In this document: positions 7,682-15,749 of the stretch, in pieces
Numbering within the stretch: the stretch's first letter is position 1
How the letters are laid out: each line of letters starts with the position of its first letter
Assembly: GCA_910578795.1 (NCBI GenBank)
Contig: CAJTSD010000016.1
Span: 3,383-67,382 of the forward strand
DNA: 64,000 bases
Direction: 5' to 3'
From: an uncultured Lachnospiraceae bacterium
GTDB taxonomy: Bacteria; Bacillota; Clostridia; Lachnospirales; Lachnospiraceae
Notes under the pieces: generated by a model
The model's input: only the letters and a program-made list of their open reading frames with translations
What the model was told of the DNA's origin: nothing
The model's database searches: none
Made by a program: the position numbers and the translations under genes

Positions 7682-8788
7682 ATGACAAACACAATCTATT
7701 TTTTTGCATCGAAACAGGATTTATGCAATATTTTCAAATCAGCCGAAAATGAGTTCGAAATTAAATATTGCGCCAACTACGTATATGATGATGCGGACCA
7801 TGACGAACAGCCGCGCATCGCTTTTCATACAATTGAAGAAATTGCCGACAGTTACGGAGAACTCTATTTCATCGTACCAAAATCCCAAGCCATGCACACC
7901 ATCTGCCAAACCTTGCAGGACGAAGCCAAAGTGCGCTACATCACAGAATGCAACGGCAATGCGGGGCGTCTCACGTTTCGGACAAAAAGCAGCAACCCAA
8001 ACGGCTACGAGTGCGATTATGAAGTGTATATCCCAAGAGAATACGAAACAGAATTTACGGGCGCGCTGTTCAAACGGATTGTGCGGGAGGTAAAACGAAA
8101 CTGCGTACGGGTCAAAAATATCACCCCGTTTTATGTAGGAAAAGACCTTTATCAGAATGTCGGCGACTATGTTTTTTATACGCAGAACAATGGATTTCCC
8201 CAAATCGTGACCGACGCCAATGAGACAAAACGGTGGTGGGACAATCCGAATGTCAGGCAGATGATGGAACGCCCGATTCCGGAGCTGCTTCCTTTTTTAC
8301 AGGAAGTGTTCGCGCAGAAAAGGCTGAACGGTTTTGACCCTTGGAAAGTCCATTGGAAGGACTATCCCGAGGATTACGAAATTTATCAGGGTATTTTATA
8401 TAAACTATGGACAAACAAGGATTTATCCCTTTTCAAAGATATTGCCGCGTTGTTTGACGATACGGTGACAATGAGCGATTTACAGACGGCGCGCCCTGCG
8501 ATGGAAACGCTGCGGGAGATTGAGCTTGACTGGGCATTTTCGCAAAAAAACGACGGTATGCGGTTATTATTGGAAAACCTCAAAAACGTACCAAGAGCGG
8601 GGTATCATTGCGGGAATGAGGAAGTAATAAGAACCTTGCTCAAGAAAAAGTATTATGAACTCTTTCGGGAAAGTTTATCGCGGGTGACGGACGAAACGAA
8701 GGCACTCGTCAAGAAGACTCTTGAAACGATGGATGACAAACGCTTGCAAAAGCAGAAGGAGGAATTGCTTGTATTGCTGAATAAATAA
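7682..8788 (+). CDS. hypothetical protein, 368 aa
   Basis: Not recognised. A soluble protein with no signal peptide or membrane segment; the N-terminal third (residues 1-140) looks alpha/beta, the C-terminal part is helical and charged, ending in a lysine-rich helix KKTLETMDDKRLQKQKEEL. ATG 7682 has GAGG 7-8 nt upstream and lies about 100 nt downstream of a perfect sigma-A promoter. The frame is open further upstream to 7487, but that would include the promoter. It is divergent from the HipBA-like pair, and may be part of the same accessory island. Confidence 0.65.
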   Translation: MTNTIYFFASKQDLCNIFKSAENEFEIKYCANYVYDDADHDEQPRIAFHTIEEIADSYGELYFIVPKSQAMHTICQTLQDEAKVRYITECNGNAGRLTFRTKSSNPNGYECDYEVYIPREYETEFTGALFKRIVREVKRNCVRVKNITPFYVGKDLYQNVGDYVFYTQNNGFPQIVTDANETKRWWDNPNVRQMMERPIPELLPFLQEVFAQKRLNGFDPWKVHWKDYPEDYEIYQGILYKLWTNKDLSLFKDIAALFDDTVTMSDLQTARPAMETLREIELDWAFSQKNDGMRLLLENLKNVPRAGYHCGNEEVIRTLLKKKYYELFRESLSRVTDETKALVKKTLETMDDKRLQKQKEELLVLLNK

Positions 8789-8852
8789 AACTTTTTATTG
8801 CTTTGAATTGTCCAATGATACGATAATCCCAAAACAAAGGAGGAACCTTCAA

Positions 8853-9269
8853 ATGATTCAATTAAGTCAGGAAGCCAAAACAATCATGACAGAACGCTTC
8901 GGAAAAGACACCATAATTGCGCTTGCAACAACCGAAAACGGTATACCGTACGTGCGTAACGTAAACGCCTATTATGAGGACGGCGCCTTCTATATTATTA
9001 CATATGCACGTTCCAACAAAATTCGGCAAATTGAAGCAAACCCAACCGCCGCAATCGCCGGGGACTGGTTCACGGGACATGGAACAGGTGTCAATCTGGG
9101 TGCTTTTCGCAAAGAAGAAAATCAAGCAATTGCCGAAAAACTAAAGAAAGTCTTTGCCGAATGGATAAACAACGGACATACAAATTTAAACGACGAAAAT
9201 ACCATAATCCTACGCGTGGAATTAACGGACGGATTACTGCTTTCGCATGGCACAAGGTATGTATTTTAA
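8853..9269 (+). CDS. pyridoxamine 5'-phosphate oxidase-family flavin-binding protein
   Basis: 138 aa, the usual size of the small split-barrel FMN-binding family. Typical pattern: an N-terminal helix, then a strand with IIALATTENGIPYVRNVNAYYEDGAFYIITYARSNKIRQIEANPTAAI. It may bind FMN or F420-like cofactors or act in redox or antibiotic resistance; the exact substrate cannot be told. The start is ATG 8853 with AAAGGAGG upstream. Directly downstream is an Rpn-like remnant. Confidence 0.8.
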   Translation: MIQLSQEAKTIMTERFGKDTIIALATTENGIPYVRNVNAYYEDGAFYIITYARSNKIRQIEANPTAAIAGDWFTGHGTGVNLGAFRKEENQAIAEKLKKVFAEWINNGHTNLNDENTIILRVELTDGLLLSHGTRYVF

Positions 9270-9504
9270 GCGTTCCATAAAGTACCGTTCTGTCAGGGAA
9301 GGAGTGAAAGCAGTCATGGGCGGAAAAGTTTTAGAATATGAGGCAAAAACGATAAGACGAGAAGGCATCAAACAAGGCATCGAACAAGGCATTGAGGAAA
9401 CCGTGTCTATCTTAAAAAATTTAGGAATTCCGCCGCAGACAATCCTTGTAAAAATTCAGGAACAGTATCATTTAAGCCCTGAAGCCTCTGAAAAATATCT
9501 GTAA
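9265..9504 (+). pseudogene. C-terminal remnant of an Rpn/PD-(D/E)XK transposase-like protein
   Basis: About 79 aa of open frame resembling only the C-terminal tail of Rpn-family (recombination-promoting nuclease, PDDEXK) proteins: a repeated REGIKQGIEQGIEE helix then NLGIPPQTILVKI..YHLSPEASEKYL. The catalytic nuclease domain is missing, and the frame overlaps the end of the previous gene. It is therefore called a truncated relic. A strong terminator follows. Confidence 0.55.
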
Positions 9505-9513
9505 AAACAGCTT

Positions 9514-9552
9514 TTGCCAATCCCATATCAAATCTGTGGGATTGGCAATTTT
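9514..9552. terminator. rho-independent terminator, 12-bp stem
   Basis: TTGCCAATCCCA (9514-9525) pairs perfectly with TGGGATTGGCAA (9537-9548), loop of 11 nt, followed by TTTT. It ends transcription from the flavin-protein gene and Rpn relic and insulates the downstream toxin-antitoxin remnant. Confidence 0.8.
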
Positions 9553-9629
9553 CGGTTTCAGCAGGCATTGATTGAAAAATATGCCTCACTTAATAAAAAA
9601 GTGTAAAGCCTTTATTGAATCGAACTTGC

Positions 9630-9658
9630 TTGACGCCATAAAGAAATTTCGTTATAAT
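9630..9658 (+). promoter_or_regulatory. sigma-A promoter of the Phd antitoxin gene
   Basis: TTGACG (9630-9635), 17-bp spacer, TATAAT (9653-9658). The antitoxin ATG lies 28 nt downstream. Confidence 0.65.
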
Positions 9659-9686
9659 TTTGTTATCAAAAAGAGAGGGTTATTTT

Positions 9687-9950
9687 ATGCCAAACATTCG
9701 TTCAGGTTCAGATTTGCGCAACAGTTACAATGATATATCCGAATTTTGTCATACTTACTGCGAACCGGTCTTCATTACCAAAAACGGAAAAGGGGATTTG
9801 GCTGTTATGAGCATTGAAACCTATGAACAGCTTGTCGGTCGTTTTGAATTATACGGCTTATTGCAGGACGGGTTAAACGACGTCAAAAATGAAAACACAC
9901 GCCCTTTCGCAGAGGCAATTTCCGATTTAAGGAGCCGCAGAAAACGATGA
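9687..9950 (+). CDS. Phd/YefM-family antitoxin
   Basis: 87 aa. The N-terminal Phd/YefM DNA-binding fold is visible: RSGSDLRNSYNDISEFC, EPVFITKNGKGDLAVMSIETYEQL. The C-terminal region (residues 55-87) is the toxin-wrapping part. The start is ATG 9687 with GAGAGGG upstream; the open frame reaches back to 9660. It overlaps the start of a ParE-type toxin gene by 4 nt (ATGA), the normal arrangement, but that toxin is broken, so this antitoxin appears to be an orphan. Confidence 0.85.
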   Translation: MPNIRSGSDLRNSYNDISEFCHTYCEPVFITKNGKGDLAVMSIETYEQLVGRFELYGLLQDGLNDVKNENTRPFAEAISDLRSRRKR

Positions 9951-10161
9951 ACTATACTGTCAATATCACCGCAGCCGCCGAACATGACATGGCAAATGCC
10001 GCTGATTATATTGAATTTGTGCCAAAAACCCTTCTGCAACGCAAAATTATCTCGCTTTCTATGTTATTTCAGAAGAAAACCACACTGTAACTATCGTCCG
10101 TTTTCTATATGAAAAAAGCAATTGGAGATCCATTCTAAAACACGGCTTTTCCTTAATTTAA
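9947..10161 (+). pseudogene. broken ParE/RelE-family toxin gene
   Basis: ATG 9947 begins MNYTVNITAAAEHDMANAADYIEF, the normal first helix of a ParE/RelE toxin. After about 25 codons the similarity switches frame: the reading NYLAFYVISEENHTVTIVRF then LYEKSNWRSIL..., the family's typical C-terminal strands, is found in another frame and ends at 10161. In the original frame a stop occurs at 10088. The middle of the protein (some 30-40 residues of the normal 90-100) is missing, so an internal deletion with frameshift has inactivated the toxin. Confidence 0.75.
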
Positions 10162-10399
10162 AATTATTTCCCAACCAATCCCCCCCCCAATTCTGTCAAT
10201 ACTGTAAGAATTACACCCCTCACTCGAAAGAATATCGACAGATTTTTATGAAATAATGAATACAAGCACATCGGAAGAATGCCATGCGCGGCATTCTTTT
10301 TTCGCTCAAAAAACGCAAGCCCGGCAGCTTGCGTTCAAAGAATTTACACTATCGCTGTTCACTTTGCAATCAAAAAAGAAAAAACGGAGGAACTTTATT
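10162..10399 (+). promoter_or_regulatory. leader of the ABC operon with two hairpins
   Basis: The gap before the ABC ATPase start holds a C9 run (10180-10188), then an 8-bp hairpin AGAATGCC / GGCATTCT (10276-10297) followed by a T-run to 10302, which has the form of a terminator or attenuator, then a second perfect 9-bp hairpin AACGCAAGC / GCTTGCGTT (10312-10335). No promoter with both boxes could be placed with confidence. If transcription starts upstream, the first hairpin could attenuate the ABC genes; otherwise it ends the toxin-antitoxin transcript. Confidence 0.5.
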
Positions 10400-11098
10400 A
10401 TGGCAATTTTACAGGCAAACAACCTAAAGAAAATCTACGGCAGCGGCGAGAACGCCGTGCACGCGCTCGACGGCGTAAATTTAAGCGTCGAAAAAGGCGA
10501 GTTCGTCGCAATCGTCGGAACATCAGGCAGCGGCAAGTCAACGCTGCTGCATATGCTCGGCGGACTTGACCGCCCGACGGAGGGCAAGGTCGTTGTGGAC
10601 GGCAAGGACATCTCTGCCTTGAACGACGAAGCGCTAACCATTTTCCGCCGCCGCAAAATCGGATTTGTGTTTCAGGCATACAATCTCGTGCCCGTATTAA
10701 ATGTATACGAAAATATCGTCATGCCGATTGAGCTTGACGGCGCAAAAATCAACAAGGACTTTGTCGGGCAGATCGTACATACGCTCGGGCTCGACGGACG
10801 ACTTGACGCGCTGCCAAACCAGCTTTCCGGCGGTCAGCAGCAGCGTGTCGCCATCGCCCGCGCACTTGCGTCCGCACCCGCCATTATTCTTGCCGACGAA
10901 CCGACCGGAAACCTTGACAGCAAGACCAGTCAGGACGTGTTAAACCTGCTCAAGGTCACGGGGCAGAAGTTCGCACAAACCATTTTAATGATTACACACA
11001 ACGAAGAAATCGCGCAAATGGCAGACCGTATTATCCGCATCGAAGATGGCAGAGTGAAAAATACTTCTAAGGCAGCAAATCGAATAAATTCGATTTAG
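10400..11098 (+). CDS. ABC transporter ATP-binding protein (MacB/BceA type)
   Basis: 232 aa. Walker A GTSGSGKST, Q-loop QAYNLVPVLNVYENI, signature LSGGQQQRVAIARAL, Walker B IILADEPTGNLD, H-loop ITHNEE: the LolD/MacB/BceA subclass that works with FtsX-fold permeases. The start is ATG 10400 with CGGAGG upstream; an open frame to 10256 would cross the leader hairpins. The last 12-15 codons lie inside a long inverted repeat (11052-11128), so the tail NTSKAANRINSI is probably not conserved. Energises the permease at 11199 for peptide-antibiotic resistance, lipoprotein or peptide export. Confidence 0.92.
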   Translation: MAILQANNLKKIYGSGENAVHALDGVNLSVEKGEFVAIVGTSGSGKSTLLHMLGGLDRPTEGKVVVDGKDISALNDEALTIFRRRKIGFVFQAYNLVPVLNVYENIVMPIELDGAKINKDFVGQIVHTLGLDGRLDALPNQLSGGQQQRVAIARALASAPAIILADEPTGNLDSKTSQDVLNLLKVTGQKFAQTILMITHNEEIAQMADRIIRIEDGRVKNTSKAANRINSI

Positions 11099-11128
11099 AC
11101 ACTGCCTAAGAAGTATTAAGTTTCACTC
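11052..11128. repeat. long inverted repeat overlapping the 3' end of the ABC ATPase gene
   Basis: GAGTGAAA at 11052 pairs with TTTCACTC ending at 11128; inside, ATACTTCTAAGGCAG pairs with CTGCCTAAGAAGTAT (one or two mismatches) and AAATCGAA with TTCGATTT around a 3-nt loop. Together this is a hairpin of some 30 bp per arm containing the ATPase stop codon. It is between two genes of one operon and could lower expression of the permease, stabilise the ATPase mRNA, or be a small mobile repeat. Confidence 0.75.
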
Positions 11129-11130
11129 GG

Positions 11131-11156
11131 GAAAAACGCAAAAAACAGCGTTTTTC
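11131..11156. repeat. 9-bp hairpin between ABC ATPase and permease genes
   Basis: GAAAAACGC (11131-11139) and GCGTTTTTC (11148-11156) form a perfect stem with an 8-nt A-rich loop. Together with the preceding AAGTTTCACTCGG it resembles the repeat at 13918-13965 after the permease gene. Confidence 0.7.
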
Positions 11157-11198
11157 ATATAACCTTTAATCTTATTCTAACAAAAATGGAGATTTATT

Positions 11199-13907
11199 AT
11201 GAAAGTACAAAATAAAAAATGTATCCGAAGGCTGAGCCGCAAATCGCTCTATGCTTATCGGAAGCGAAACCTGATTGCCGTTTTTGCAATCGCGCTGACG
11301 ACAATCCTGTTTACCGCCCTGTTCACTATCGTCATGTCCATCAACGCAAGCTACGAAACCTACCAGTTCCGCCAAGCCGGCGGTTACAACCACGGTTCGT
11401 TCAAGGATGTCAATGACGAACAGATTGCCGCAATTTCCGCACATAAAAACGTAAAAGAAACCGGCGCTCGAACCGTAATCGGCATTGCCACTACAGGCGT
11501 GTTCGGCAAGCTGCCCGCCGAAATCAGTTACATGGATGCCAACTGTACCAAGTGGTCGTACGCATCACCCACCACAGGGCGAATGCCCAAAAGCGGCAGG
11601 GAAATCACAATGGACACCACCGCGCTTGCACTCTTAGGCATCACGCCCGAGCTTGGCGCGCAAGTCCCACTCACCTACAATATCACAGACAAAGAAACAG
11701 GCACAGGACCCGAGCGAACAGATACCTTTACCCTCGTAGGATACTGGGATTACGACGAGCTCATGCCCGTCCACTATATCAATATTTCCAAAGAATATGC
11801 AGACGAAATCGAGGCGTACGCGATTGAAAACGGCATGGATACAGACAATTTCCGCACGGACTTAAATGTCATGATGCGCTCGTCCGTTGACATTCGCGGT
11901 CAAATGGAGGAAGTGGACACGGATCTCGGCTATACATGGGAAACGCGCGGGGATGAAAACAGCGTTCGTATCGGCGTCAACTGGGGGTATACCTCCACGC
12001 AAATCGGCGCGGCATTTGACTTCGGAACGCTTGTCGCAATCCTTGCGTTTATCCTGCTCGTCATCTTTACGGGCTATTTGATTATATACAACATTTTCCA
12101 AATATCGGTCACAGGCGACATCCGCTTTTACGGACTGCTCAAAACCATCGGCACAACGCCGAGGCAGCTTCGCCGCATTATCCGTCAGCAGGCATTGCTG
12201 CTCTGCCTGATTGGCATTCCCGTCGGACTGCTTTTTGGCTTTGGAATCGGCGCCGCGCTCACGCCCGTTATCACTGCAACGCTTACATTTAGCGGTGTTA
12301 CGACCACCAGCGCCTCTCCCGTAATTTTCATCGGCTCGGCGGCATTTTCCATCGTGACCGTTCTGATCTCCTGCTCGAAGCCCGCGCGCATTGCGGCAAA
12401 GGTTTCCCCCGTGGAGGCGACAAAATATACGGAACATATAAATATTAGAAAAAAACACCGCTCCACACGCGGCGCGAAGGTCCACCAAATGGCATTTAAC
12501 AACTTGGGGCGAAACAAAAGCAAAACCATACTTGTCGTCGTGTCTTTGGCGCTGTCCGTCACGCTTTTGGATATCCTCTACTCATTTGTCGGCGGCTTTG
12601 ACATGGAGCGCTACCTTGCGCGCAATACCTGCTCCGATTTCGTTGTCAGCAGCACGGACTATTTCCGTTTTAACATGAGTGCAACAGAGTTTATCACGGA
12701 GGACGCCATTGCGCAGATTAAGGCAAACACAACGCAGAGCTCAGGCGGCAGCGGATATACAACAGTTTCCAAATACGCAATCCAAACGTACATCGACAAG
12801 GAGCAGTGGATGAATATTACCCTGCCATTTACCACAGAGGAGTACGCTCAGGAACTGCTTACAAACACGCGGCAGCGGGACGGAAAATATGCAATCGATT
12901 TGCAGATTGAAGGGCTGGACAAGGAACTGTTTGAAAAGGTAACGGTTGTGGAGGGCGACCTTGCACCACTGCTCGACGAAAACTCACATTCGATTGCAAT
13001 GTGCGTCGATGTTGATGATTACGGAAACATTTACAATACTGAAATCTTGCCAAAGGTCGGTGAAACCATACCTGTCAGTTATGTTGACGACGTGACGGTC
13101 ATTGACTCCCGCACCGGGGAGCCCGCAGATGACGACACACCCGCGGAATATTGCCAAGTAAAGGACACCAAAAGCCATGACGTGGAATACACCGTCTGCT
13201 CATATATCGTGCTTCCCTACTCCATGAGCTACCGATATTATCGGGTGGGGCACCGCGCCGTACTTCCCGTAGACGCCCTGCGGCGCGACAGCGGACGCGA
13301 GGTTGTACCGCTCTTCTACCTTTTTGACACACCCGACACGGCGGCAGAGCAAGCGGCGGAGGAATACCTTGCCAAGCTTACGGAAGGCAGCCTTTCGGAA
13401 GGCAGCCTTTCGGAAGGCAGCCTTTCGAAAGGCATGCAGTCCGTACTGATGTACGAAAGCAAGGAAACGCAGCGCCAAGAGTTCCGCCAGTTCCAAAGCA
13501 TGTTTCTGCTGCTTGGCGGCGTGCTCTGCGCGATTGTCGGACTGGTCGGCATTCTGAATTTCTTTAACGCGATTATGACCAGCATTCTCGCAAGACTTCG
13601 GGAATTTGCAGTCCTGCAGGCAGTCGGCATGACAAACAGACAGCTTAGGCAAATGCTGGTTTATGAAGGTCTGTTCTACGCAGTCGGCTCGGTTGGCGCA
13701 TCATTCGTGCTCGCACTCGTTTTAAATCCGTTAGCGGGAGATTTAATGGAGAATATGTTTTGGTTCTTCAGCGCACGCTTTTCGGTTACGCCGATTTTGG
13801 CGGTCGTACCCGTCTTTGTCCTCTTAGGCTGGTTCATACCCACAGTTTTGTACGGACAGACGACGAAACGCAGCGTTGTGGAACGGCTGCGGGAAGCGGA
13901 AACATGA
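11199..13907 (+). CDS. ABC transporter permease, FtsX-like, 902 aa
   Basis: Large permease with two FtsX/MacB-type halves. A first membrane segment at about residues 24-48, a 225-residue extracytoplasmic domain, three segments at about 277-390, then a second half with one segment near 440-462, a second extracytoplasmic domain of about 300 residues and three final segments (about 768-790, 820-842, 860-885). This is the topology of lantibiotic/bacitracin-type or MacB-like exporters. RBS GGAG lies 7 nt before the ATG. Residues about 729-744 contain a three-fold EGSLS repeat from a 15-bp DNA tandem repeat. Works with the ATPase at 10400; probably sensed by the kinase at 4019. Confidence 0.9.
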   Translation: MKVQNKKCIRRLSRKSLYAYRKRNLIAVFAIALTTILFTALFTIVMSINASYETYQFRQAGGYNHGSFKDVNDEQIAAISAHKNVKETGARTVIGIATTGVFGKLPAEISYMDANCTKWSYASPTTGRMPKSGREITMDTTALALLGITPELGAQVPLTYNITDKETGTGPERTDTFTLVGYWDYDELMPVHYINISKEYADEIEAYAIENGMDTDNFRTDLNVMMRSSVDIRGQMEEVDTDLGYTWETRGDENSVRIGVNWGYTSTQIGAAFDFGTLVAILAFILLVIFTGYLIIYNIFQISVTGDIRFYGLLKTIGTTPRQLRRIIRQQALLLCLIGIPVGLLFGFGIGAALTPVITATLTFSGVTTTSASPVIFIGSAAFSIVTVLISCSKPARIAAKVSPVEATKYTEHINIRKKHRSTRGAKVHQMAFNNLGRNKSKTILVVVSLALSVTLLDILYSFVGGFDMERYLARNTCSDFVVSSTDYFRFNMSATEFITEDAIAQIKANTTQSSGGSGYTTVSKYAIQTYIDKEQWMNITLPFTTEEYAQELLTNTRQRDGKYAIDLQIEGLDKELFEKVTVVEGDLAPLLDENSHSIAMCVDVDDYGNIYNTEILPKVGETIPVSYVDDVTVIDSRTGEPADDDTPAEYCQVKDTKSHDVEYTVCSYIVLPYSMSYRYYRVGHRAVLPVDALRRDSGREVVPLFYLFDTPDTAAEQAAEEYLAKLTEGSLSEGSLSEGSLSKGMQSVLMYESKETQRQEFRQFQSMFLLLGGVLCAIVGLVGILNFFNAIMTSILARLREFAVLQAVGMTNRQLRQMLVYEGLFYAVGSVGASFVLALVLNPLAGDLMENMFWFFSARFSVTPILAVVPVFVLLGWFIPTVLYGQTTKRSVVERLREAET
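13381..13425 (+). repeat. 15-bp tandem repeat, three copies, inside the permease gene
   Basis: The unit CGGAAGGCAGCCTTT occurs at 13381, 13396 and 13411, followed by a degenerate fourth copy. It keeps frame and encodes repeated EGSLS in the second extracytoplasmic domain. Each unit is also nearly self-complementary (AAGGCAGCCTT), making copy-number slippage plausible. Confidence 0.85.
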
Positions 13908-13921
13908 AAAGATTTACTAAG

Positions 13922-13965
13922 TTTCATTTGGAAGAACGCAAAGAACCGCGTTCTTCCAAATGAAA
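13922..13965. terminator. 18-bp perfect hairpin after the permease gene
   Basis: TTTCATTTGGAAGAACGC (13922-13939) pairs perfectly with its complement at 13948-13965, loop of 8 nt. No T-run follows; the next hairpin overlaps its last two bases. Related in sequence to the repeat at 11118-11156. Confidence 0.75.
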
Positions 13966-14008
13966 AAGAAGTGTTTTATATTCAACCATGAAATAAAACA
14001 CTTCTTTT
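13964..14008. terminator. bidirectional terminator between convergent genes
   Basis: AAAAGAAGTGTTTTAT (13964-13979) pairs with ATAAAACACTTCTTTT (13993-14008): 16 perfect base pairs, 13-nt loop, A-run on one side and T-run on the other. It sits between the permease gene and the convergent gene at 14007, overlapping the latter's stop codon. Confidence 0.8.
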
Positions 14009-14591
14009 ATGCCTTGCTGACAAAGCCTCCGCTCGTAACGCGTCCGTTGTAGCTGCCCGGATTTCTGTTTTCACCCAATACGCTGTGCGTTCCGTTCTTA
14101 TCATAAGAATAAAGCAAAAATCCCGGACAACGGTTTTCATCAAGCCGATCATAAACGGAAGATTGCGCCTCCTGCTTTTTCTTATAACGCTCAAGCTGAT
14201 ATCTTGCGCTTCTATCCGTCTTTAACACCTTCTCGGCTTTTTCTTTGCTTTCTTCGTCAAGCTCGGCTGCAGACTTGTCATAAGCGACCCCCGCACGTGC
14301 ATTCGCAAGCTGACTTTCCTCAATGGCTGCCATATACTCTGCCATCTGCTGCGAAAGATATTGTTTCGGGTCCTTTTTTGTGCTGACATAACTATCCTGC
14401 TGTGTGCGCAAGTCATACACACTCTTTTGGCGCATCATATAGACATTGATTGCAGCTTCTATCGTCAGTGTTCCGGCTGGTTTCAACTTTGCGGCTGATA
14501 CCGGCTTGTCAACCTGCACAACAGTTTCCGAAGCTGGCAAAGCGCCTATACGGGCGAGCCTCTGCAGGGTCAGCTCCCGCCTCCTATTCAT
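14007..14591 (-). CDS. hypothetical protein, 194 aa
   Basis: Not recognised. Hydrophilic, mostly helical and charged (residues 60-150 rich in Lys, Glu, Gln and Ala, possible coiled coil), with a conserved-looking C-terminus rich in Gly, Asn and Tyr (NGTHSVLGENRNPGSYNGR). It begins MNRRRELTLQRL with a GGAGGTG upstream, no signal peptide. Stands alone, convergent with the ABC permease gene. A structural or secreted-scaffold role is possible but not supported. Confidence 0.6.
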   Translation of the reverse strand: MNRRRELTLQRLARIGALPASETVVQVDKPVSAAKLKPAGTLTIEAAINVYMMRQKSVYDLRTQQDSYVSTKKDPKQYLSQQMAEYMAAIEESQLANARAGVAYDKSAAELDEESKEKAEKVLKTDRSARYQLERYKKKQEAQSSVYDRLDENRCPGFLLYSYDKNGTHSVLGENRNPGSYNGRVTSGGFVSKA

Positions 14592-14963
14592 TCTTTCACC
14601 TCCGTGTGAAACATGTTACTGTTGATTCCATAGCAGTAACCGATAAAAGTCCGTTTTGCCTTAAAATGAATTTTCTTATGCATTACTTCCTTCTGAATTT
14701 GAATCCATAAGGTAAGTTATAGTATATATCGACACGCACAGCTTATTTTTTTATGTCTGTAAATCAATATTGTTGCAATTTTCTGAAAACTCTATACATT
14801 ATGTAACCTTATGCATCCTTTATTCTATTACGGTATTCAGCAAAAAAATTTTGTCTCTCTTACTGTTTATTATTTTGATAAGTCATGTTATAATCAATAT
14901 AAATTAATATCTTATTATGTATTTACATAAAATATTTTTAAATATGAAAAGGGGTAACGAGAT
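14592..14963. promoter_or_regulatory. AT-rich divergent intergenic region
   Basis: 372 bp between divergent genes. An extended -10, TG-T-TATAAT, is at 14886-14894, about 70 nt upstream of the gene at 14964; its -35 is poor. No other feature or small gene was seen. Confidence 0.45.
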
Positions 14964-15299
14964 ATGTTTACGGAAGAAAAGTTAGAACAGCATTATTCAT
15001 CAATTCCCTCTGATGCCTTGCACATTATCAGAGACGAATATAAATGGGCGCTTGAAGAGTGCGGCGTGCACAATGATGAGCAGCTGCGCTATATAGAAAA
15101 AGCGCTTTCCCTGCGTGGAGAAAGCCTTGCCGTGCGCCTGAACCGCAAAATATTATTTTTATGCAAATGCGGTCAAAGCCGCATTGTCACAACAAATGTA
15201 CCGGAAGATAAAATTAAAATGTTTATTTTCGACCAGTACAATGTCCAATGTCCGAAGTGCCGGAACGTTAATATGTACACATGGAAATACATGGATTAA
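14964..15299 (+). CDS. small zinc-ribbon-like protein, 111 aa
   Basis: The N-terminal half is helical (residues 1-58). The C-terminal half has CKCG at about residues 70-73 and CPKC at about 95-98, a CxC...CxxC arrangement that could hold zinc. No known family recognised. RBS AAAAGGGG precedes the ATG. Convergent with the gene at 15307, only 7 bp away. Confidence 0.65.
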   Translation: MFTEEKLEQHYSSIPSDALHIIRDEYKWALEECGVHNDEQLRYIEKALSLRGESLAVRLNRKILFLCKCGQSRIVTTNVPEDKIKMFIFDQYNVQCPKCRNVNMYTWKYMD

Positions 15300-15306
15300 G
15301 GGGCTG

Positions 15307-15732
15307 TTACAGCCCCTGTTTTGCTTTTTCCGTATAAACCACTCCAAGAATTACGAAACCTAAACTGCCAAACAGGCACACGAAATAAAGCTTCGCAACG
15401 GGTGTTGAAGTCGAAACACCTTCTATGTTTGCATATAACCGACCGTTGGATAGATAAGCCTTCACGTCCCTGCCTGGAGTATATAGAGACGTCGTGTACG
15501 TATTCCTAAGTTTTTGAACTTTTCCTTCATAGGCTACTATGACTTCCTGATACGTATACGTATTTCTGGTTCTTCTGTGTTTCACATGTTTTGTTTCTGC
15601 GCTTACAACCTGCACCTGAACTTCCTTATAATCCAACTTCTGCAATTCCATGGCAACCCGCAAAATCAGCATGCCAATCAGGCACACCGCAAAAGCACAC
15701 CATATCAATTTGGCTTTCGTTTTCATACTCAA
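15307..15732 (-). CDS. DUF3592-like membrane protein, 141 aa
   Basis: Two membrane segments (residues about 8-27 and 112-132) enclose a beta-rich extracytoplasmic region with KHVKHRRTRNTYTYQEVIVAYEGK and a following LYTPGRDVKAYL, the layout of DUF3592 proteins. Function unknown. The start is TTG 15732 or ATG 15726; GGAGG lies 12-18 nt upstream, so the exact start is open. Probably co-transcribed with the MmcQ-like gene upstream (17-nt gap). Confidence 0.65.
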   Translation of the reverse strand: MSMKTKAKLIWCAFAVCLIGMLILRVAMELQKLDYKEVQVQVVSAETKHVKHRRTRNTYTYQEVIVAYEGKVQKLRNTYTTSLYTPGRDVKAYLSNGRLYANIEGVSTSTPVAKLYFVCLFGSLGFVILGVVYTEKAKQGL

Positions 15733-15749
15733 ATCAAATAAATACCTCC

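Noticed and set aside
10180..10188. C9 homopolymer upstream of the ABC genes, possible phase-variation tract
   Set aside because: It lies in no gene and not between identifiable -35 and -10 boxes, so no switching effect can be argued.
11862..12488. 208-codon minus-strand frame inside the permease gene
   Set aside because: Antisense shadow of a long gene with normal codon structure on the plus strand; no RBS or family features.
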